This document shows, one piece after another, positions 7,767 to 17,380 of a DNA stretch of 64,000 nt. This stretch comes from Clostridia bacterium. GTDB taxonomy: Bacteria > Bacillota > Clostridia > UMGS1883 > UMGS1540. The stretch spans positions 62,001 to 126,000 of the forward strand of contig JAFSCR010000023.1 in NCBI GenBank assembly GCA_017436645.1. Reading direction: 5' to 3'. Within the stretch, counting starts at the first letter, position 1, and each line of letters begins with the position of its first letter. The notes below the pieces were generated by a model. That model was not told where the DNA came from. It saw only the letters and a list, made by a program, of their open reading frames with translations, and did no database searches. A program made the translations under genes and the position numbers.

Positions 7767-9473
7767 ATGGCAGGACGCATTCCTGAACAGTTAATTCAAG
7801 ATATTATTGCGGCAAATGATATTGTGGCGCTTGTCAGCCAATACGTGCCGCTGAAACGAAGCGGCATCTCCTATGTCGGTCTTTGTCCATTTCATAAGGA
7901 AAAGACGCCTTCTTTTCATGTCACGGCGGACCGACAGCTTTATTATTGCTTTGGCTGCGGAACGGGCGGCAACATTGTAGATTTTGTTAAAAATATTGAA
8001 CATCTTGATTTTATAGAAGCTGTTCGGTTTCTTGCAGAACGGGCAGGGATTCAGATTGACAGTCTTGCTTTTTCAGCAGAGGATAAAAAACAGTACGAGC
8101 GTAAACAACGTTTTTTGGAAATGAACAAGGTTGCAGCCAGATTTTTCCGGGACAAGCTGTTTTCGCCGGAGGGAAAAGGAGCTCAGGAATATATCCAGAA
8201 GCGGAAACTTACAGGCGAAACCGTTAAAGCCTACGGCATGGGTTTTGCGCCGGATGAATGGGATTCACTTGTAAAGCATCTTCTGCAAAATGGGTATGCG
8301 AGAGATGAAATTGTTCAGGTCGGGCTTGCAACGTTTACGAAAACCGGCAAGGTGATTGACCGTTTTCGTGGAAGATTGATGTTTCCCATTATTGATGTGA
8401 GGGGAAATGTAATCGGTTTTGGCGGCAGAATTATGGGGGAAGGAAACGTAAAGTATCTAAACTCTCCCGAAACGCCTGTTTTTAATAAAGGACAGAATCT
8501 TTTTTCTCTCCAGCTCGCAAAGAAAAGTAATGAGCTGATTTTAGTTGAAGGGTATATGGACGTTATTTCTCTTTATCAGGCCGGCGTCCAGAACGCTGTG
8601 GCATCGCTGGGGACTGCACTTACTGCCGAGCAGGCAAGGCTTGCCGCAAAGTTTGCAGAGAAAATTACAATTTGCTACGATACGGACGGCGCAGGCATAA
8701 AAGCCGCACTCCGTGCCATTGAAATATTTGATGGAATAGATGTAAAACTTCGAATATTATCGCTCCCTGAAGGGAAAGACCCGGATGAGTTTATCAAAGC
8801 GAACGGTGCTGCAAAATTTACCGAGCTTTTGCAAAATGCCGATACGCCTGCAGGGTTTCAAATCCGTCTTTTGCGTAAAAAGTTTAACTTAAAGGACCAG
8901 GCGCAAAAGATAGAATATGTTGAGGCGTGCACAAAGGTAATCAGTAAAGTAAAGAGCAGCGTTGAAAGAGAAGTCCTTCGGGAAAAACTTGCAAATGAAA
9001 CGGGCATTCGGGGCTCGGCCATTGAAAATGAAGTCGAAAAAAACAGAGGCAAGGCAAAGAAAAGGGAAGAATGGAATATCCGTCCGCCAAAGCCTGCATC
9101 CATGCAAATGCAAAAAAGCAAAACGGGGGATAAGATTATTTCCGTTTGCCTTAAAGATAAGCGGGTTTTTAAACTATATAAAGATACGCTTATGGAGATT
9201 ATCGAGGATCCGGTTCATCGTGAAATTTTAAATATTTTAGAAGAAACGGATGATGCGGCACAGATTCTCACACGTTTTTCTGATGAAGATGTGCCAAAGG
9301 CAGCTGCAGCACTTAACATGCCTGTTCAATATGAAAATAATGAAAAGGCTATAACGGAACTTATAGAAGCGCTGAAAAAAGAGGCCCACGATGCTACTGT
9401 GAAAGCGGCAATAGAATCGGGAGACCTTGCGCTATTGAATACATTGCTAATGAAAAAGGATGGAAACGAATAA
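7767..9473 (+). CDS. dnaG: DNA primase
   Basis: Primase makes RNA primers for lagging-strand synthesis with the DnaB helicase. From the ATG at 7767 there are 569 residues; AAAGAGG ten bases upstream favours this over the ATG at 7749. The zinc-binding domain has Cys40, His43, Cys61 and Cys64 (CPFH, CFGC). The TOPRIM core shows LVEGYMDV and YDTDGAG at about residues 260-320. The C-terminal part is less conserved and should bind helicase. It is followed 13 bases later by rpoD, the classic macromolecular-synthesis pairing. Confidence 0.97.
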   Translation: MAGRIPEQLIQDIIAANDIVALVSQYVPLKRSGISYVGLCPFHKEKTPSFHVTADRQLYYCFGCGTGGNIVDFVKNIEHLDFIEAVRFLAERAGIQIDSLAFSAEDKKQYERKQRFLEMNKVAARFFRDKLFSPEGKGAQEYIQKRKLTGETVKAYGMGFAPDEWDSLVKHLLQNGYARDEIVQVGLATFTKTGKVIDRFRGRLMFPIIDVRGNVIGFGGRIMGEGNVKYLNSPETPVFNKGQNLFSLQLAKKSNELILVEGYMDVISLYQAGVQNAVASLGTALTAEQARLAAKFAEKITICYDTDGAGIKAALRAIEIFDGIDVKLRILSLPEGKDPDEFIKANGAAKFTELLQNADTPAGFQIRLLRKKFNLKDQAQKIEYVEACTKVISKVKSSVEREVLREKLANETGIRGSAIENEVEKNRGKAKKREEWNIRPPKPASMQMQKSKTGDKIISVCLKDKRVFKLYKDTLMEIIEDPVHREILNILEETDDAAQILTRFSDEDVPKAAAALNMPVQYENNEKAITELIEALKKEAHDATVKAAIESGDLALLNTLLMKKDGNE

Positions 9474-9486
9474 GGAGGCTATCAAA

Positions 9487-10563
9487 ATGTCAGATGCGGC
9501 AAGTAAAAAGGCAATCATAAAAGAATTGGTGGAAAAAGGCCGGAAGAAGGGAATGCTCACCTATAAGGAAATCAATGAATCCCTTGAAGAAATGGAAATT
9601 GAGCCTGAACAAATAGAAAAAATCTATGAATCCATCGAAAATATGGGCATTGAAGTTATTGAGGATATGGATGAGGCTTTGAAGCAAATCGATACGAACG
9701 AAGAAGAAATCGATTTAAGTCTTCCGGAAGGCATTAACGTAGATGACCATGTTCGTATGTACCTGAAAGAAATCGGCAAGGTTCCGCTTTTGAGCCCTGA
9801 AGAAGAAGTTACCCTTGCACAAAAAATGGTTGACGGAGACGAGGAAGCCAAAATGCGTCTTACGGAAGCAAACCTTCGTCTTGTTGTAAGTATTGCAAAG
9901 CGATATGTCGGCCGTGGTATGTTGTTCCTTGATCTTATACAGGAGGGTAACCTCGGTCTTATTAAGGCGGTTGAAAAGTTTGACTATTCAAAAGGCTTTA
10001 AGTTTAGTACTTATGCCACTTGGTGGATTCGCCAAGCGATTACTCGCGCAATTGCTGACCAGGCGAGAACGATTCGTGTTCCCGTGCATATGGTGGAAAC
10101 CATTAACAAACTGATTCGTGTATCCCGTCAGCTTCTGCAAGAACTTGGCCGTGACCCGCTTCCCGAAGAAATTGCCCGGGAAATGAATATGTCCATTGAT
10201 AAAGTTCGTGAAATCATGAAAATCGCACAAGAACCTGTTTCGCTTGAAACACCTATTGGTGAAGAAGAAGATAGTCATCTTGGTGACTTTATCCCTGATG
10301 ACGATGCTCCTGCACCGAGTGAAATGGCTTCCTTTACACTTCTCAAAGAACAGCTTATGGATGTTCTTGACACGCTGACCTCCCGTGAAGAAAAGGTTCT
10401 TCGTCTCAGATTCGGTCTTGATGACGGTAGACCCAGAACACTTGAGGAAGTAGGCAAAGTGTTTGATGTTACTCGTGAACGTATCCGTCAGATTGAAGCA
10501 AAAGCACTTAGAAAATTACGTCATCCCAGCCGTAGCAAGAAACTGAAGGATTTTCTTGAATAG
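9487..10563 (+). CDS. rpoD: RNA polymerase primary sigma factor (sigma-A)
   Basis: This is the housekeeping sigma factor, which directs core polymerase to TTGACA/TATAAT promoters of the type seen throughout this window. The ATG at 9487 follows AAGGAGG with ideal spacing and gives 358 residues. Region 1.2 is at about residues 85-115. Region 2 includes [20 protein letters not shown] and [20 protein letters not shown] (polymerase and -10 recognition). Region 3 follows, and region 4.2 is [17 protein letters not shown] (-35 recognition). A short acidic region 1.1 is present, as in Bacillus SigA. The upstream gene is dnaG, and trmK overlaps its end. Confidence 0.97.
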   Translation: MSDAASKKAIIKELVEKGRKKGMLTYKEINESLEEMEIEPEQIEKIYESIENMGIEVIEDMDEALKQIDTNEEEIDLSLPEGINVDDHVRMYLKEIGKVPLLSPEEEVTLAQKMVDGDEEAKMRLTEANLRLVVSIAKRYVGRGMLFLDLIQEGNLGLIKAVEKFDYSKGFKFSTYATWWIRQAITRAIADQARTIRVPVHMVETINKLIRVSRQLLQELGRDPLPEEIAREMNMSIDKVREIMKIAQEPVSLETPIGEEEDSHLGDFIPDDDAPAPSEMASFTLLKEQLMDVLDTLTSREEKVLRLRFGLDDGRPRTLEEVGKVFDVTRERIRQIEAKALRKLRHPSRSKKLKDFLE

Positions 10564-11221
10564 TATTTTAACGCCGCGCCTTTTAAAGATTGCGGAAATG
10601 GTTCCTGCAGGTTCTAAAGTGATTGATGTCGGCTCTGACCATGCCTATGTACCGATTTATCTTGCTTTGGAAAAGAAGATTCTGTGTGCACTGGCGACGG
10701 ATGTGCATGAAGGACCTTTGCGGCGTGCGACGGAAAACATTTTGTGTTACGGCCTTTCGGATGTGATCGGCACCCGGAAAGCCGATGGGCTTTCGGGCGT
10801 TGATACGACGGGATTTGACACAGTGATTATTGCCGGCATGGGAGGGGTTTTAATTTCGGATATTCTTTCTGCAGCCGGGGAAACAGACGGAAAAACGTTT
10901 ATCTTGCAGCCTATGACGGGTATCAGGGAACTCAGGGAATATCTGACATGTAATAATTATATTATAACTGAAGAAGGAATTGTGCAGGAAGAAGAAAAAC
11001 TGTATACCGTGATAAAGGCCGAAAAAGGGAAGGATATACCGTATACAGAAGCTGAGCTTGTTTTGGGACGAAAAAACAAAAGTGAACCTTTATATCCTTT
11101 GCTTCGTGCACAGATTCTAAAGAAACTTATAAAAAAACTTTCGGGAAAACAAAAGGCGAAAAATCAAGACGCTGATGAGATTCAAGCAATTAAAAATCTG
11201 ATTGAGGAGATGGAAAAATGA
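10556..11221 (+). CDS. trmK: tRNA (adenine(22)-N(1))-methyltransferase TrmK
   Basis: This SAM-dependent enzyme methylates N1 of A22 in tRNA (B. subtilis YqfN family). The 221 residues begin at a TTG inside the last codons of rpoD (eight-base overlap). [16 protein letters not shown] is SAM motif I, and [15 protein letters not shown] is the family's motif IV region. [16 protein letters not shown] follows. Its usual partner nif3 (yqfO) is not next to it but lies at 27441. The stop overlaps the nagA start (ATGA). Confidence 0.9.
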   Translation: MNSILTPRLLKIAEMVPAGSKVIDVGSDHAYVPIYLALEKKILCALATDVHEGPLRRATENILCYGLSDVIGTRKADGLSGVDTTGFDTVIIAGMGGVLISDILSAAGETDGKTFILQPMTGIRELREYLTCNNYIITEEGIVQEEEKLYTVIKAEKGKDIPYTEAELVLGRKNKSEPLYPLLRAQILKKLIKKLSGKQKAKNQDADEIQAIKNLIEEMEK

Positions 11222-12390
11222 CAATTAAAATCATTAACGGTCGAATTATTACCGACAAAGTAGAAACGGACAAAGCTTTGTATATCCGTGACGGGAAGAT
11301 TCTTGATGTTACTGCGGATGATATTGCAGCTGACAAAGTAATTGATGCAGAAAATGCATATGTAAGCCCCGGCTTTGTGGATTTACATACGCATGGTGCT
11401 GGTGGCACAGACTTTATGGACGGAACACCAGAGGATGTTCGTATTGCCCTTCGTGCGCATGCACTCCACGGCACAACTTCTATCATGCCTACCGCTACAA
11501 CAGCAAATCCCGAATCCTTTAGAAAAAGCATTGAAGATATCGGGCTTGTTATGAAGGAGAATGACCCGAACCTTCCTTCCATTCTTGGCGCACATCTGGA
11601 AGGCCCGTATTTTGCTTTGTCGCAGGCAGGAGCACAAGCCCCTGAATTTATTACAGACCCTATTAAAGAAGACTATGAGGCACTCTTACAAGAATATAAA
11701 GGTATTATTAAGCGCTGGAGTTTTGCACCGGAAAGAGACGGTGCGGTTGCGTTTTGTGAAACCCTTATTAAAAACGACGTTGTTCCTTCAATCGGTCACA
11801 CGGATGCAACCTATGCAGAGATTTTGCCTGTATACGAAGCAGGATGCCGCCTTATGACACATTTTTACTCCGGCATGTCCTCACTTACCAGAAAGGGCGG
11901 TTTCCGTGTTCTTGGCGCGGTTGAAACCGGATATCTTCTTGACGATATGTATGTAGAAACTATTGCGGACGGCAAACACCTTCCGCCGGAGCTTCTTCGT
12001 TTGATTTACAAAGTCAAAGGGTCAGATCACATCTGTATGGTTACGGATTCTATGCGTGGCGCAGGTATAGAAGGTTTAAAAGAAATGATTTTAGGTCCCA
12101 TTGCTGATAATCGCATAGCAATAATTGAAGACGGCGTTGCAAAAATGCCCGACAGAACATGTTTTGCCGGCAGTATTGCCACAACCGATCGTCTTGTTCG
12201 TGTTATGCATAAAGAAGCAGGTGTAAATATTGTGGAATCGGTTAAAATGATGACAGAGATTCCGGCTCGTTCGGTTGGTGCAAAGAACATTGGTTCCATC
12301 CGTCCGGGTTATGATGCTGATATTGTTTTGTTTAATGACAATATAGAAATTCAAAAAGTGTTGCTGAAAGGCAAAGAAAGGGAGATTTAA
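11218..12390 (+). CDS. nagA: N-acetylglucosamine-6-phosphate deacetylase
   Basis: This amidohydrolase-superfamily enzyme removes acetate from GlcNAc-6-P during amino-sugar recycling. In its 390 residues, FVDLHTHGAGGTDFMDG is the first metal-site strand, AHLEGPY gives the catalytic-site Glu, and IGHTDATY plus MTHFYSGM supply the His ligands. VTDSMRGAG carries the catalytic Asp. AGSIATTDRLVR and GYDADIVLF are typical C-terminal blocks. No nagB or PTS gene is adjacent. Instead it is translationally coupled to trmK, so it probably serves peptidoglycan amino-sugar recycling as a housekeeping gene; that role is inference. Confidence 0.93.
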   Translation: MTIKIINGRIITDKVETDKALYIRDGKILDVTADDIAADKVIDAENAYVSPGFVDLHTHGAGGTDFMDGTPEDVRIALRAHALHGTTSIMPTATTANPESFRKSIEDIGLVMKENDPNLPSILGAHLEGPYFALSQAGAQAPEFITDPIKEDYEALLQEYKGIIKRWSFAPERDGAVAFCETLIKNDVVPSIGHTDATYAEILPVYEAGCRLMTHFYSGMSSLTRKGGFRVLGAVETGYLLDDMYVETIADGKHLPPELLRLIYKVKGSDHICMVTDSMRGAGIEGLKEMILGPIADNRIAIIEDGVAKMPDRTCFAGSIATTDRLVRVMHKEAGVNIVESVKMMTEIPARSVGAKNIGSIRPGYDADIVLFNDNIEIQKVLLKGKEREI

Positions 12391-12391
12391 A

Positions 12392-12595
12392 ATGGCAAAA
12401 GTAACAAAAGACACAATTATCGCAGACGTTCTTCGCATGGATCCGGGAACTGCACCGTTTTTCCTTGAAATCGGTATGCATTGCCTCGGTTGCCCCTCCG
12501 CAAGCGGCGAAAGCGTAGAAGCAGCATGCATGGTTCACGGTGTTGATGCTGATGAACTGATTGCAAAAATTAATGCTTATCTGGAATCTAAATAA
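12392..12595 (+). CDS. DUF1858 small redox-disulfide domain protein
   Basis: This 67-residue protein matches the DUF1858 family, also called the hybrid-cluster-protein-associated redox disulfide domain. It has an N-terminal helix-forming segment, then FFLEIGMHCLGCPSASGE with a CxxC pair at about residues 31-34, then a helical C-terminus ending in INAYLESK. The cysteine pair is the likely redox or metal-binding site. It starts one base after the nagA stop and is the last gene before a terminator. Its biochemical role is not established for the family. Confidence 0.88.
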   Translation: MAKVTKDTIIADVLRMDPGTAPFFLEIGMHCLGCPSASGESVEAACMVHGVDADELIAKINAYLESK

Positions 12596-12612
12596 GATTT
12601 TCACGGTAAAAC

Positions 12613-12648
12613 AGAAGGCAGTCTTTTGAGGCTGCCTTTTGTTTTTTG
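12613..12648 (+). terminator. Intrinsic terminator after the DUF1858 gene
   Basis: AAGGCAG (12615-12621) pairs with CTGCCTT (12632-12638) and is followed by TTGTTTTTTG. It ends the dnaG-to-DUF1858 unit. Confidence 0.88.
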
Positions 12649-12700
12649 TTTAATACAAAAGTATGAAAATTATTACAGAAATATTTTTTTCAAAATCATA

Positions 12701-12729
12701 TTTACTAACCTGAAAATTCCTGTTATAAT
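12701..12729 (+). promoter_or_regulatory. Sigma-A promoter for the vanW-family gene
   Basis: TTTACT (12701-12706), a 17-base spacer and a perfect TATAAT (12724-12729). The coding start is about 55 bases downstream of the expected transcription start. Confidence 0.75.
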
Positions 12730-12789
12730 ATATACGAAACTGTAATATACAAATACTACAACCGATAAAATTTTTTGGGGGTATACATC

Positions 12790-14523
12790 TTGAGATTAAA
12801 TAGAAGAAGGCCTTTTATTATTTTTGCCTGTGTCGGACTTTTAATTGTTATCTTATTAGGTATTTCCGTTGTCCGTGCATACGGAAGTACGAATAAAATC
12901 TGTGCCGGCATTACTGCGGGCGGTGTTTCTATCGGAAATCTTACAACTGAGGAGGCGGCAGAAAAACTTCGTAATCAGCTCGCCAATACAGCTTTCGATA
13001 AACCTATCTATATTGTTTTAGGTGATGTTGAGAAAAAAATAGTCCCCGCAGATTTTCTTGCATCCTTTGAATATGAAAAGACAGCGAAAGCGGCACTGCA
13101 GTATGGTAAAAAAGGAAACTTCTTTTCAAGAATCGGCCAGACGCTTTTGACGGTGTTTAGTAAACGTGATATTCCTATGGAAGTTTCCGTTGATGATCTA
13201 GCATACGAAGAGGCTCTGAATTTCATTATGGACGGTGTTACTGAAAAAGTACAGGAGCACAAATGGGAAATCAGCGACAATAAGCTGATAGTTACTACAG
13301 GTCACCCCGGCCTTTTGCCTGACAAAATGGCTGTTTCTGAGGCTGTTTTAAACACCATTCGCAAAGGAACCTACGATAAAAAGATTGTTTTCGGTTATGA
13401 AGAACGTAAACCTTCTGCACTTTCTGCGGAATACCTTTATGATAAGGTTGCTTCTGAAGCAAAGGATGCTTATTATGCACTGGAAGACGGCAAGGTTGTA
13501 ATTTATGAACATAGCCTTGGTGTGGCGTTTGATAAATCGGTTGCACAGAAAGAAATTGATACACATAAAGGGAATGGGGTTACCTTTGAAATTCCCCTCA
13601 CAATTTCCAGCCCCCGTGTTACAACAGAAGATGTTGAAAGTCAACTTTTTGGTGACACCTTAGGCGAGCATGAAACAAAGTTTAATACAGGAGATGTTGG
13701 CAGAAGCAAAAACATTGCCCTTGCAGCACATAAAATTAATGGCACAATCCTTGCTCCAGGCGAAGTCTTTTCTTATAACGGCGTGGTAGGGGAAAGGAGT
13801 TATAGTGAAGGCTTTGAAACTGCTCATGTTTATGTAAATGGGGAAACGGTAGACGGTGTCGGCGGCGGTATTTGTCAGGTTTCTTCGACGCTTTTCAATG
13901 CAGTTGTTTATGCTAACCTTGAAATTGTAGAAAGAGTAAATCATCAGCTTACGGTTTCATATGTGCCTTTAGGCCGTGATGCAACGGTTGATTATGGTAA
14001 TATTGACTTCCGCTTTAAAAATACAACCGGTCATCCTTTAAAAATTGTTTGCACCGCTGAAAACGGCGTTATGTATACAGGGCTTTTTGGTAAAAAGGAA
14101 GATAAGAGCCTTGAGGTTTCTTTTGAAACCACTGTGATTCGTGAGCTTGATCCGCCGGAACGTAAAAAAGATGATCCCACACTTCCAAAGGGTGAAGAAA
14201 AGGTTGAAAAGCCCGGCTCTTCCGGCTATGTTGTAGACACGTATAAAATTGTAAAAAGAGATGGAAAGGAAACGGAGAGAACATACCTTTGCCGAAGCAC
14301 TTATAATGGTACTTTCCGTGAGATTTTAGTGGGAACAGGGGAAGAAGTTCCTGAAGTGATTCCCGGTGAAGAGAATCCTGAAGAAGGCGGAGAAACGCCT
14401 TCGCCCACAGAATCCTCTGTGCCCACCGAGTCGCCTTCGACTTCTACGCCTAAACCCACACCCTCGGAGGAACCTTCCGAAACAAATGAACCGGATGATG
14501 ACACGTCTGATACAGGTCTCTGA
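12790..14523 (+). CDS. Membrane-anchored VanW-family protein
   Basis: The 577-residue protein starts at a TTG preceded by a G-run ribosome-binding site. Residues about 9-31 form an N-terminal membrane anchor. The outer part has a putative peptidoglycan-binding PG_binding_4-like region (about 45-260) with GVSIGNLTTEEA, then the VanW domain (about 290-430) with NIALAAHKINGTILAPGE and GGGICQVSSTLFNAVVYANL. A short beta region at about 440-510, possibly G5-like, follows, and a Pro/Ser/Thr/Glu-rich tail ends the protein. VanW domains occur in glycopeptide-resistance clusters and many clostridial envelope proteins, but their activity is not settled. No van genes accompany it, so a cell-wall role is likelier than resistance. 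It is followed closely by another exported protein. Confidence 0.9.
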   Translation: MRLNRRRPFIIFACVGLLIVILLGISVVRAYGSTNKICAGITAGGVSIGNLTTEEAAEKLRNQLANTAFDKPIYIVLGDVEKKIVPADFLASFEYEKTAKAALQYGKKGNFFSRIGQTLLTVFSKRDIPMEVSVDDLAYEEALNFIMDGVTEKVQEHKWEISDNKLIVTTGHPGLLPDKMAVSEAVLNTIRKGTYDKKIVFGYEERKPSALSAEYLYDKVASEAKDAYYALEDGKVVIYEHSLGVAFDKSVAQKEIDTHKGNGVTFEIPLTISSPRVTTEDVESQLFGDTLGEHETKFNTGDVGRSKNIALAAHKINGTILAPGEVFSYNGVVGERSYSEGFETAHVYVNGETVDGVGGGICQVSSTLFNAVVYANLEIVERVNHQLTVSYVPLGRDATVDYGNIDFRFKNTTGHPLKIVCTAENGVMYTGLFGKKEDKSLEVSFETTVIRELDPPERKKDDPTLPKGEEKVEKPGSSGYVVDTYKIVKRDGKETERTYLCRSTYNGTFREILVGTGEEVPEVIPGEENPEEGGETPSPTESSVPTESPSTSTPKPTPSEEPSETNEPDDDTSDTGL

Positions 14524-14549
14524 TATGAATACAAAGGAGGTAGCGTGCG

Positions 14550-15437
14550 ATGAAAAAAACAATTTGCTTAATTCTTATCATTTGCAGTCTTTTTTCGTCA
14601 GCAAATGCTGAGATTATCGGCGCAGGCTACGCTACCGATATCAGTGCTTATATTGATGGCGTTTGGATTCCATCCTATAACATTGACGGCTATACAGCAG
14701 TTGTAGTTCGTGACCTTGAAAATTATGGCTTTGAAGTTAAGTGGGATGCGGAAACGGAAACGGTACATTTTTACCGTGACTTTGCAAAACCGTCATCACC
14801 CGTAATTCCTACAGTTGAACTCAGGCCTGTTGGTTCAAAGGTTTTTGATGTTTACAGAACGAACATCCGCACATTTTTTAAGGACAAAGAAATTCCATCT
14901 TATAATATTGGCGGAAAAACTGCGGTTCGTCTTCGTGATATTGCACTCTTTGGGGAGGCGGAATATGACGAGAAATATAGAAGCGCCAACATTTATTGCA
15001 GGGAAATAGAACTTTTTGACAGCGAAATACAGTATATTAAAGGCTTGTTTTATCCTGATATGATGCTTTTGTCCCGTGCTGACATGGCGCTTTCTCCGGT
15101 TGTGGACATGCTGTCAAGAGGGCAGTACGATTTTGAGGTGGTCCGCACATATAAAACCTTTTTTGAAGAATTTACCATGACGATGGACACCTTAAAAACA
15201 TACAAGGAACCTTATGGCTTTGATAAATCTGTACAGGAACTTTGGTGGGCCATGGTCAATATGCGCCTTGCAGGTGAGACGGCACTTTCTATGTGTGATA
15301 TGCTTAAAAACGGAAAAGATTATAGCCTTAAAATGGGAGAATATGAGCAGTATCGCATAGACAGTCTTGAACAAAGACGGATTGCACTTAAGATTTTAGA
15401 TGAAGAAATTCAAATTTTGGCATTTTTCTGGGAATAA
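14550..15437 (+). CDS. Exported protein with two copper-amine-oxidase-N-like stalk domains
   Basis: The ATG follows AAAGGAGG with good spacing. The 295 residues begin with a signal peptide (MKKTICLILIICSLFSSANA). Two repeats of about 45 residues follow, each with the pattern PSYN-[ID/IG]-G-[YK]-TAV-x-x-RD: IPSYNIDGYTAVVVRDL and IPSYNIGGKTAVRLRDI. This matches the stalk or Cu_amine_oxidN1-like domains common in surface proteins of Clostridia. Residues about 155-295 are helical, acidic and of no family I recognise. It lies 26 bases after the vanW gene, so both probably act at the cell surface. No catalytic residues are evident. Confidence 0.72.
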   Translation: MKKTICLILIICSLFSSANAEIIGAGYATDISAYIDGVWIPSYNIDGYTAVVVRDLENYGFEVKWDAETETVHFYRDFAKPSSPVIPTVELRPVGSKVFDVYRTNIRTFFKDKEIPSYNIGGKTAVRLRDIALFGEAEYDEKYRSANIYCREIELFDSEIQYIKGLFYPDMMLLSRADMALSPVVDMLSRGQYDFEVVRTYKTFFEEFTMTMDTLKTYKEPYGFDKSVQELWWAMVNMRLAGETALSMCDMLKNGKDYSLKMGEYEQYRIDSLEQRRIALKILDEEIQILAFFWE

Positions 15438-15466
15438 AATCACGGAAAATACCAATAAAGAAACCA

Positions 15467-15506
15467 AACACACCAATGACTTTTTCTCGTTGGTGTGTTA
15501 TTTTAT
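15467..15506 (+). terminator. Strong hairpin terminator before the four-gene cassette
   Basis: AACACACCAA (15467-15476) pairs perfectly with TTGGTGTGTT (15490-15499) and is followed by ATTTTATAATT. It should end the vanW unit. Its T-tract also contains a TATAAT that may serve the next operon. Confidence 0.85.
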
Positions 15507-15509
15507 AAT
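15481..15509 (+). promoter_or_regulatory. Possible promoter of the cassette, embedded in the terminator tract
   Basis: A perfect TATAAT lies at 15504-15509. The only -35 at 17-base spacing is the poor TTTTTC at 15481-15486, inside the terminator loop. Only 26 bases separate the TATAAT from the first ATG of the cassette. No better promoter is visible in this 98-base gap. Confidence 0.3.
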
Positions 15510-15535
15510 TAGGTGATTTTGAAAGGAGTAGTAAC

Positions 15536-16318
15536 ATGAAATTAAAAGATAAACTTTGGCTGTGGGGTCAGACGGAAGGTTCTCACCATATAGACGATGC
15601 ATTTGGTCTTCCTGCAAAGAGTCGCATGTCTCCTATGGAAGGGGCATATTATTTCGGCATCAAAAATATGTGTCGTGTTGTTATGCGCGGACTTCCTGCT
15701 CTTCCTTTCGATCAGGACGCCATGGTTCTTGACACGATGGATAATGTTGTCTGGTCCATTGTGGGGGACAGCTCCTGCGGCCTCGTGGATTATACAAGAG
15801 AAATTGCCCGTCTTGCAAAGATTTACACGAATATTTCCGGGGCAATAATGGACGATGTTTTCAGAGATAGCCGTCTTGCACATTTTACGCCCGAAGTTAT
15901 TTCGGGTTACAAAAAGACCCTCAAGGAAAGAGCCGGAAGAGAGCTCCCTGTCTGGGCTGTTGTATATACAAATGAACTTCTCGAAAATCGTAGGCCATAC
16001 CTTGCTGCTTGTGACACTTTGGTGATGTGGACATGGAAGTCTGAAGATCTTGTAAAGCTCGAAGACAATCTTGCAAAGCTTAAAGCATTGGCCCCGGACA
16101 AAAAGATTTATGTCGGCTGTTATATGTGGGACTATGGTAACAAATGTGAAATGTCTGAGGAGAAGATGCAACTTCAGCTTGATACATACTATAAATGGCT
16201 TAAAGAAGAAAAGGTTGAAGGCATCGTTTTTGGTTCCAACTGCTGTGCTGACCTCGGCCTTAAAGCTTCCGACATGGTTCGTGACTTTGTTCGCATCCAT
16301 GGCGATGAAGAAATTTGA
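15536..16318 (+). CDS. Uncharacterised protein, paralogue A of the cassette (possible TIM-barrel enzyme)
   Basis: I do not recognise the family. The 260-residue soluble protein has no signal peptide or membrane segment. It is about half identical to the gene at 17381, with near-complete identity in WLWGQ, GSHH, EGAYYFGI, NMCRVVM, LPFDQDAMV, RRPYLA, GCYMWDY, the SNC-ADLGL region and a C-terminal HGDEEI. Strand-like segments end in polar pairs: AIMDD (Asp106-Asp107), VVYTNE, VMWTW, YVGCYMWDY and IVFGSNC. This is the rhythm of a TIM barrel, so a hydrolase or isomerase is a guess. GAAAGGAG precedes the ATG. It is followed by a phosphotriesterase-family gene after 12 bases. Confidence 0.6.
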   Translation: MKLKDKLWLWGQTEGSHHIDDAFGLPAKSRMSPMEGAYYFGIKNMCRVVMRGLPALPFDQDAMVLDTMDNVVWSIVGDSSCGLVDYTREIARLAKIYTNISGAIMDDVFRDSRLAHFTPEVISGYKKTLKERAGRELPVWAVVYTNELLENRRPYLAACDTLVMWTWKSEDLVKLEDNLAKLKALAPDKKIYVGCYMWDYGNKCEMSEEKMQLQLDTYYKWLKEEKVEGIVFGSNCCADLGLKASDMVRDFVRIHGDEEI

Positions 16319-16330
16319 GGAGGAATACAG

Positions 16331-17368
16331 ATGATTCAAACTGTTCTTGGCCAGATTCGAAAAGAGGATGTTGGGATTACCACAACACATGAACATATAT
16401 TTATTGACCTTACCGGTTTTTTTGCAGAACATCCTGTTCGAGGAATTGATGATCCTGCAACAGCAAAAGTAGCTATGGAAAACCTGGGCATTTTAAATCG
16501 TGACCCTTATGCACTGAAAGATAACTTGCTTATGATGGACCCTAAGGTGCAGAAAAAGGAACTTATGCACTTTAAAAATGCAGGAGGCAGGACGGTCGTA
16601 GATGCCACCACCATCGGCATTCACCGTAGTCCGCTTCTTTTAAAACAGATGGCAATAGAATGTGGGCTAAATGTTATTGCGGGCGCAGGCTATTATGTTG
16701 GAGGGACACATTCGGAAGCGGTGCGAAACATGAGTGCTGATGGCCTTTGTGACAAAATGGTTGAAGACCTCACCAAGGGGATGGATGGAACAGACATAAA
16801 GGCAGGTATAATCGGTGAAATTGGTATAAGCGAGATTTTTGACGATTCGGAACGTAATGTCCTTCGTGGCGCTGCCCGTGCCCAGAAGAAAACAGGGGCG
16901 CCGCTTATGATTCACATAAATCCATGGACTACAAACGGCCTGGAAGCTGCATCTATTGTGTTTTCCGAAGGTGTTTCTCCAGATAGAGTTGCAATTTGCC
17001 ACATAGACGTTGAAAATCGTGAAGATTACATTTTCCGTCTTCTCGACATGGGGCTTTATGTGGAGTTTGATAATTTCGGCAAAGAATATTATGTAGACAG
17101 GGATGTTCGAAATTCCGGTTACGGCCTTTTTGTCCGTGATACGGACAGAGTACGTCTTCTTAAGAAAATGATTGACAGTGGCTATAAAAAACAGATTCTT
17201 TTAAGCTGTGACGTATGCCTTAAAACTTGTCTTCACACCTATGGCGGCTGGGGATATGACCATTTGCTTACAAATGTTGTTCCCATGATGGATGAAGAAG
17301 GTATTTCCATGCAGGATATCAATGATATTCTAGTTAAAAATGCAGGGGAATATTTAGACTGGAAATAA
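16331..17368 (+). CDS. Phosphotriesterase-family metal-dependent hydrolase
   Basis: This 345-residue protein belongs to the phosphotriesterase branch of the amidohydrolase superfamily (COG1735). The binuclear-site residues are all visible: His20 and His22 in TTTHEHIF, Glu163 in GIIGEIG (the bridging position, Lys in phosphotriesterase itself, Glu in several relatives), His195 in MIHINPW, His224 in ICHIDVEN and Asp294 in LLSCDV. TYGGWGYDHLLTNVVPMM is the typical C-terminal block. Relatives hydrolyse phosphotriesters, lactones or sugar lactones, so the substrate is open. It lies between the two paralogues and shares their operon (gaps of 12 bases). Confidence 0.88.
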   Translation: MIQTVLGQIRKEDVGITTTHEHIFIDLTGFFAEHPVRGIDDPATAKVAMENLGILNRDPYALKDNLLMMDPKVQKKELMHFKNAGGRTVVDATTIGIHRSPLLLKQMAIECGLNVIAGAGYYVGGTHSEAVRNMSADGLCDKMVEDLTKGMDGTDIKAGIIGEIGISEIFDDSERNVLRGAARAQKKTGAPLMIHINPWTTNGLEAASIVFSEGVSPDRVAICHIDVENREDYIFRLLDMGLYVEFDNFGKEYYVDRDVRNSGYGLFVRDTDRVRLLKKMIDSGYKKQILLSCDVCLKTCLHTYGGWGYDHLLTNVVPMMDEEGISMQDINDILVKNAGEYLDWK

Positions 17369-17380
17369 GGAGAGATGAAA

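Noticed and set aside
12790-14523. Glycopeptide-resistance locus suggested by the VanW domain
   Set aside because: No vanHAX, vanY or two-component genes are present. Isolated VanW proteins are common in Clostridia.
15542-16432. A long open frame of 296 codons on the minus strand opposite paralogue A
   Set aside because: It lies wholly opposite well-supported coding sequence, has no ribosome-binding site and its product looks like nothing known. It is a shadow of codon bias.
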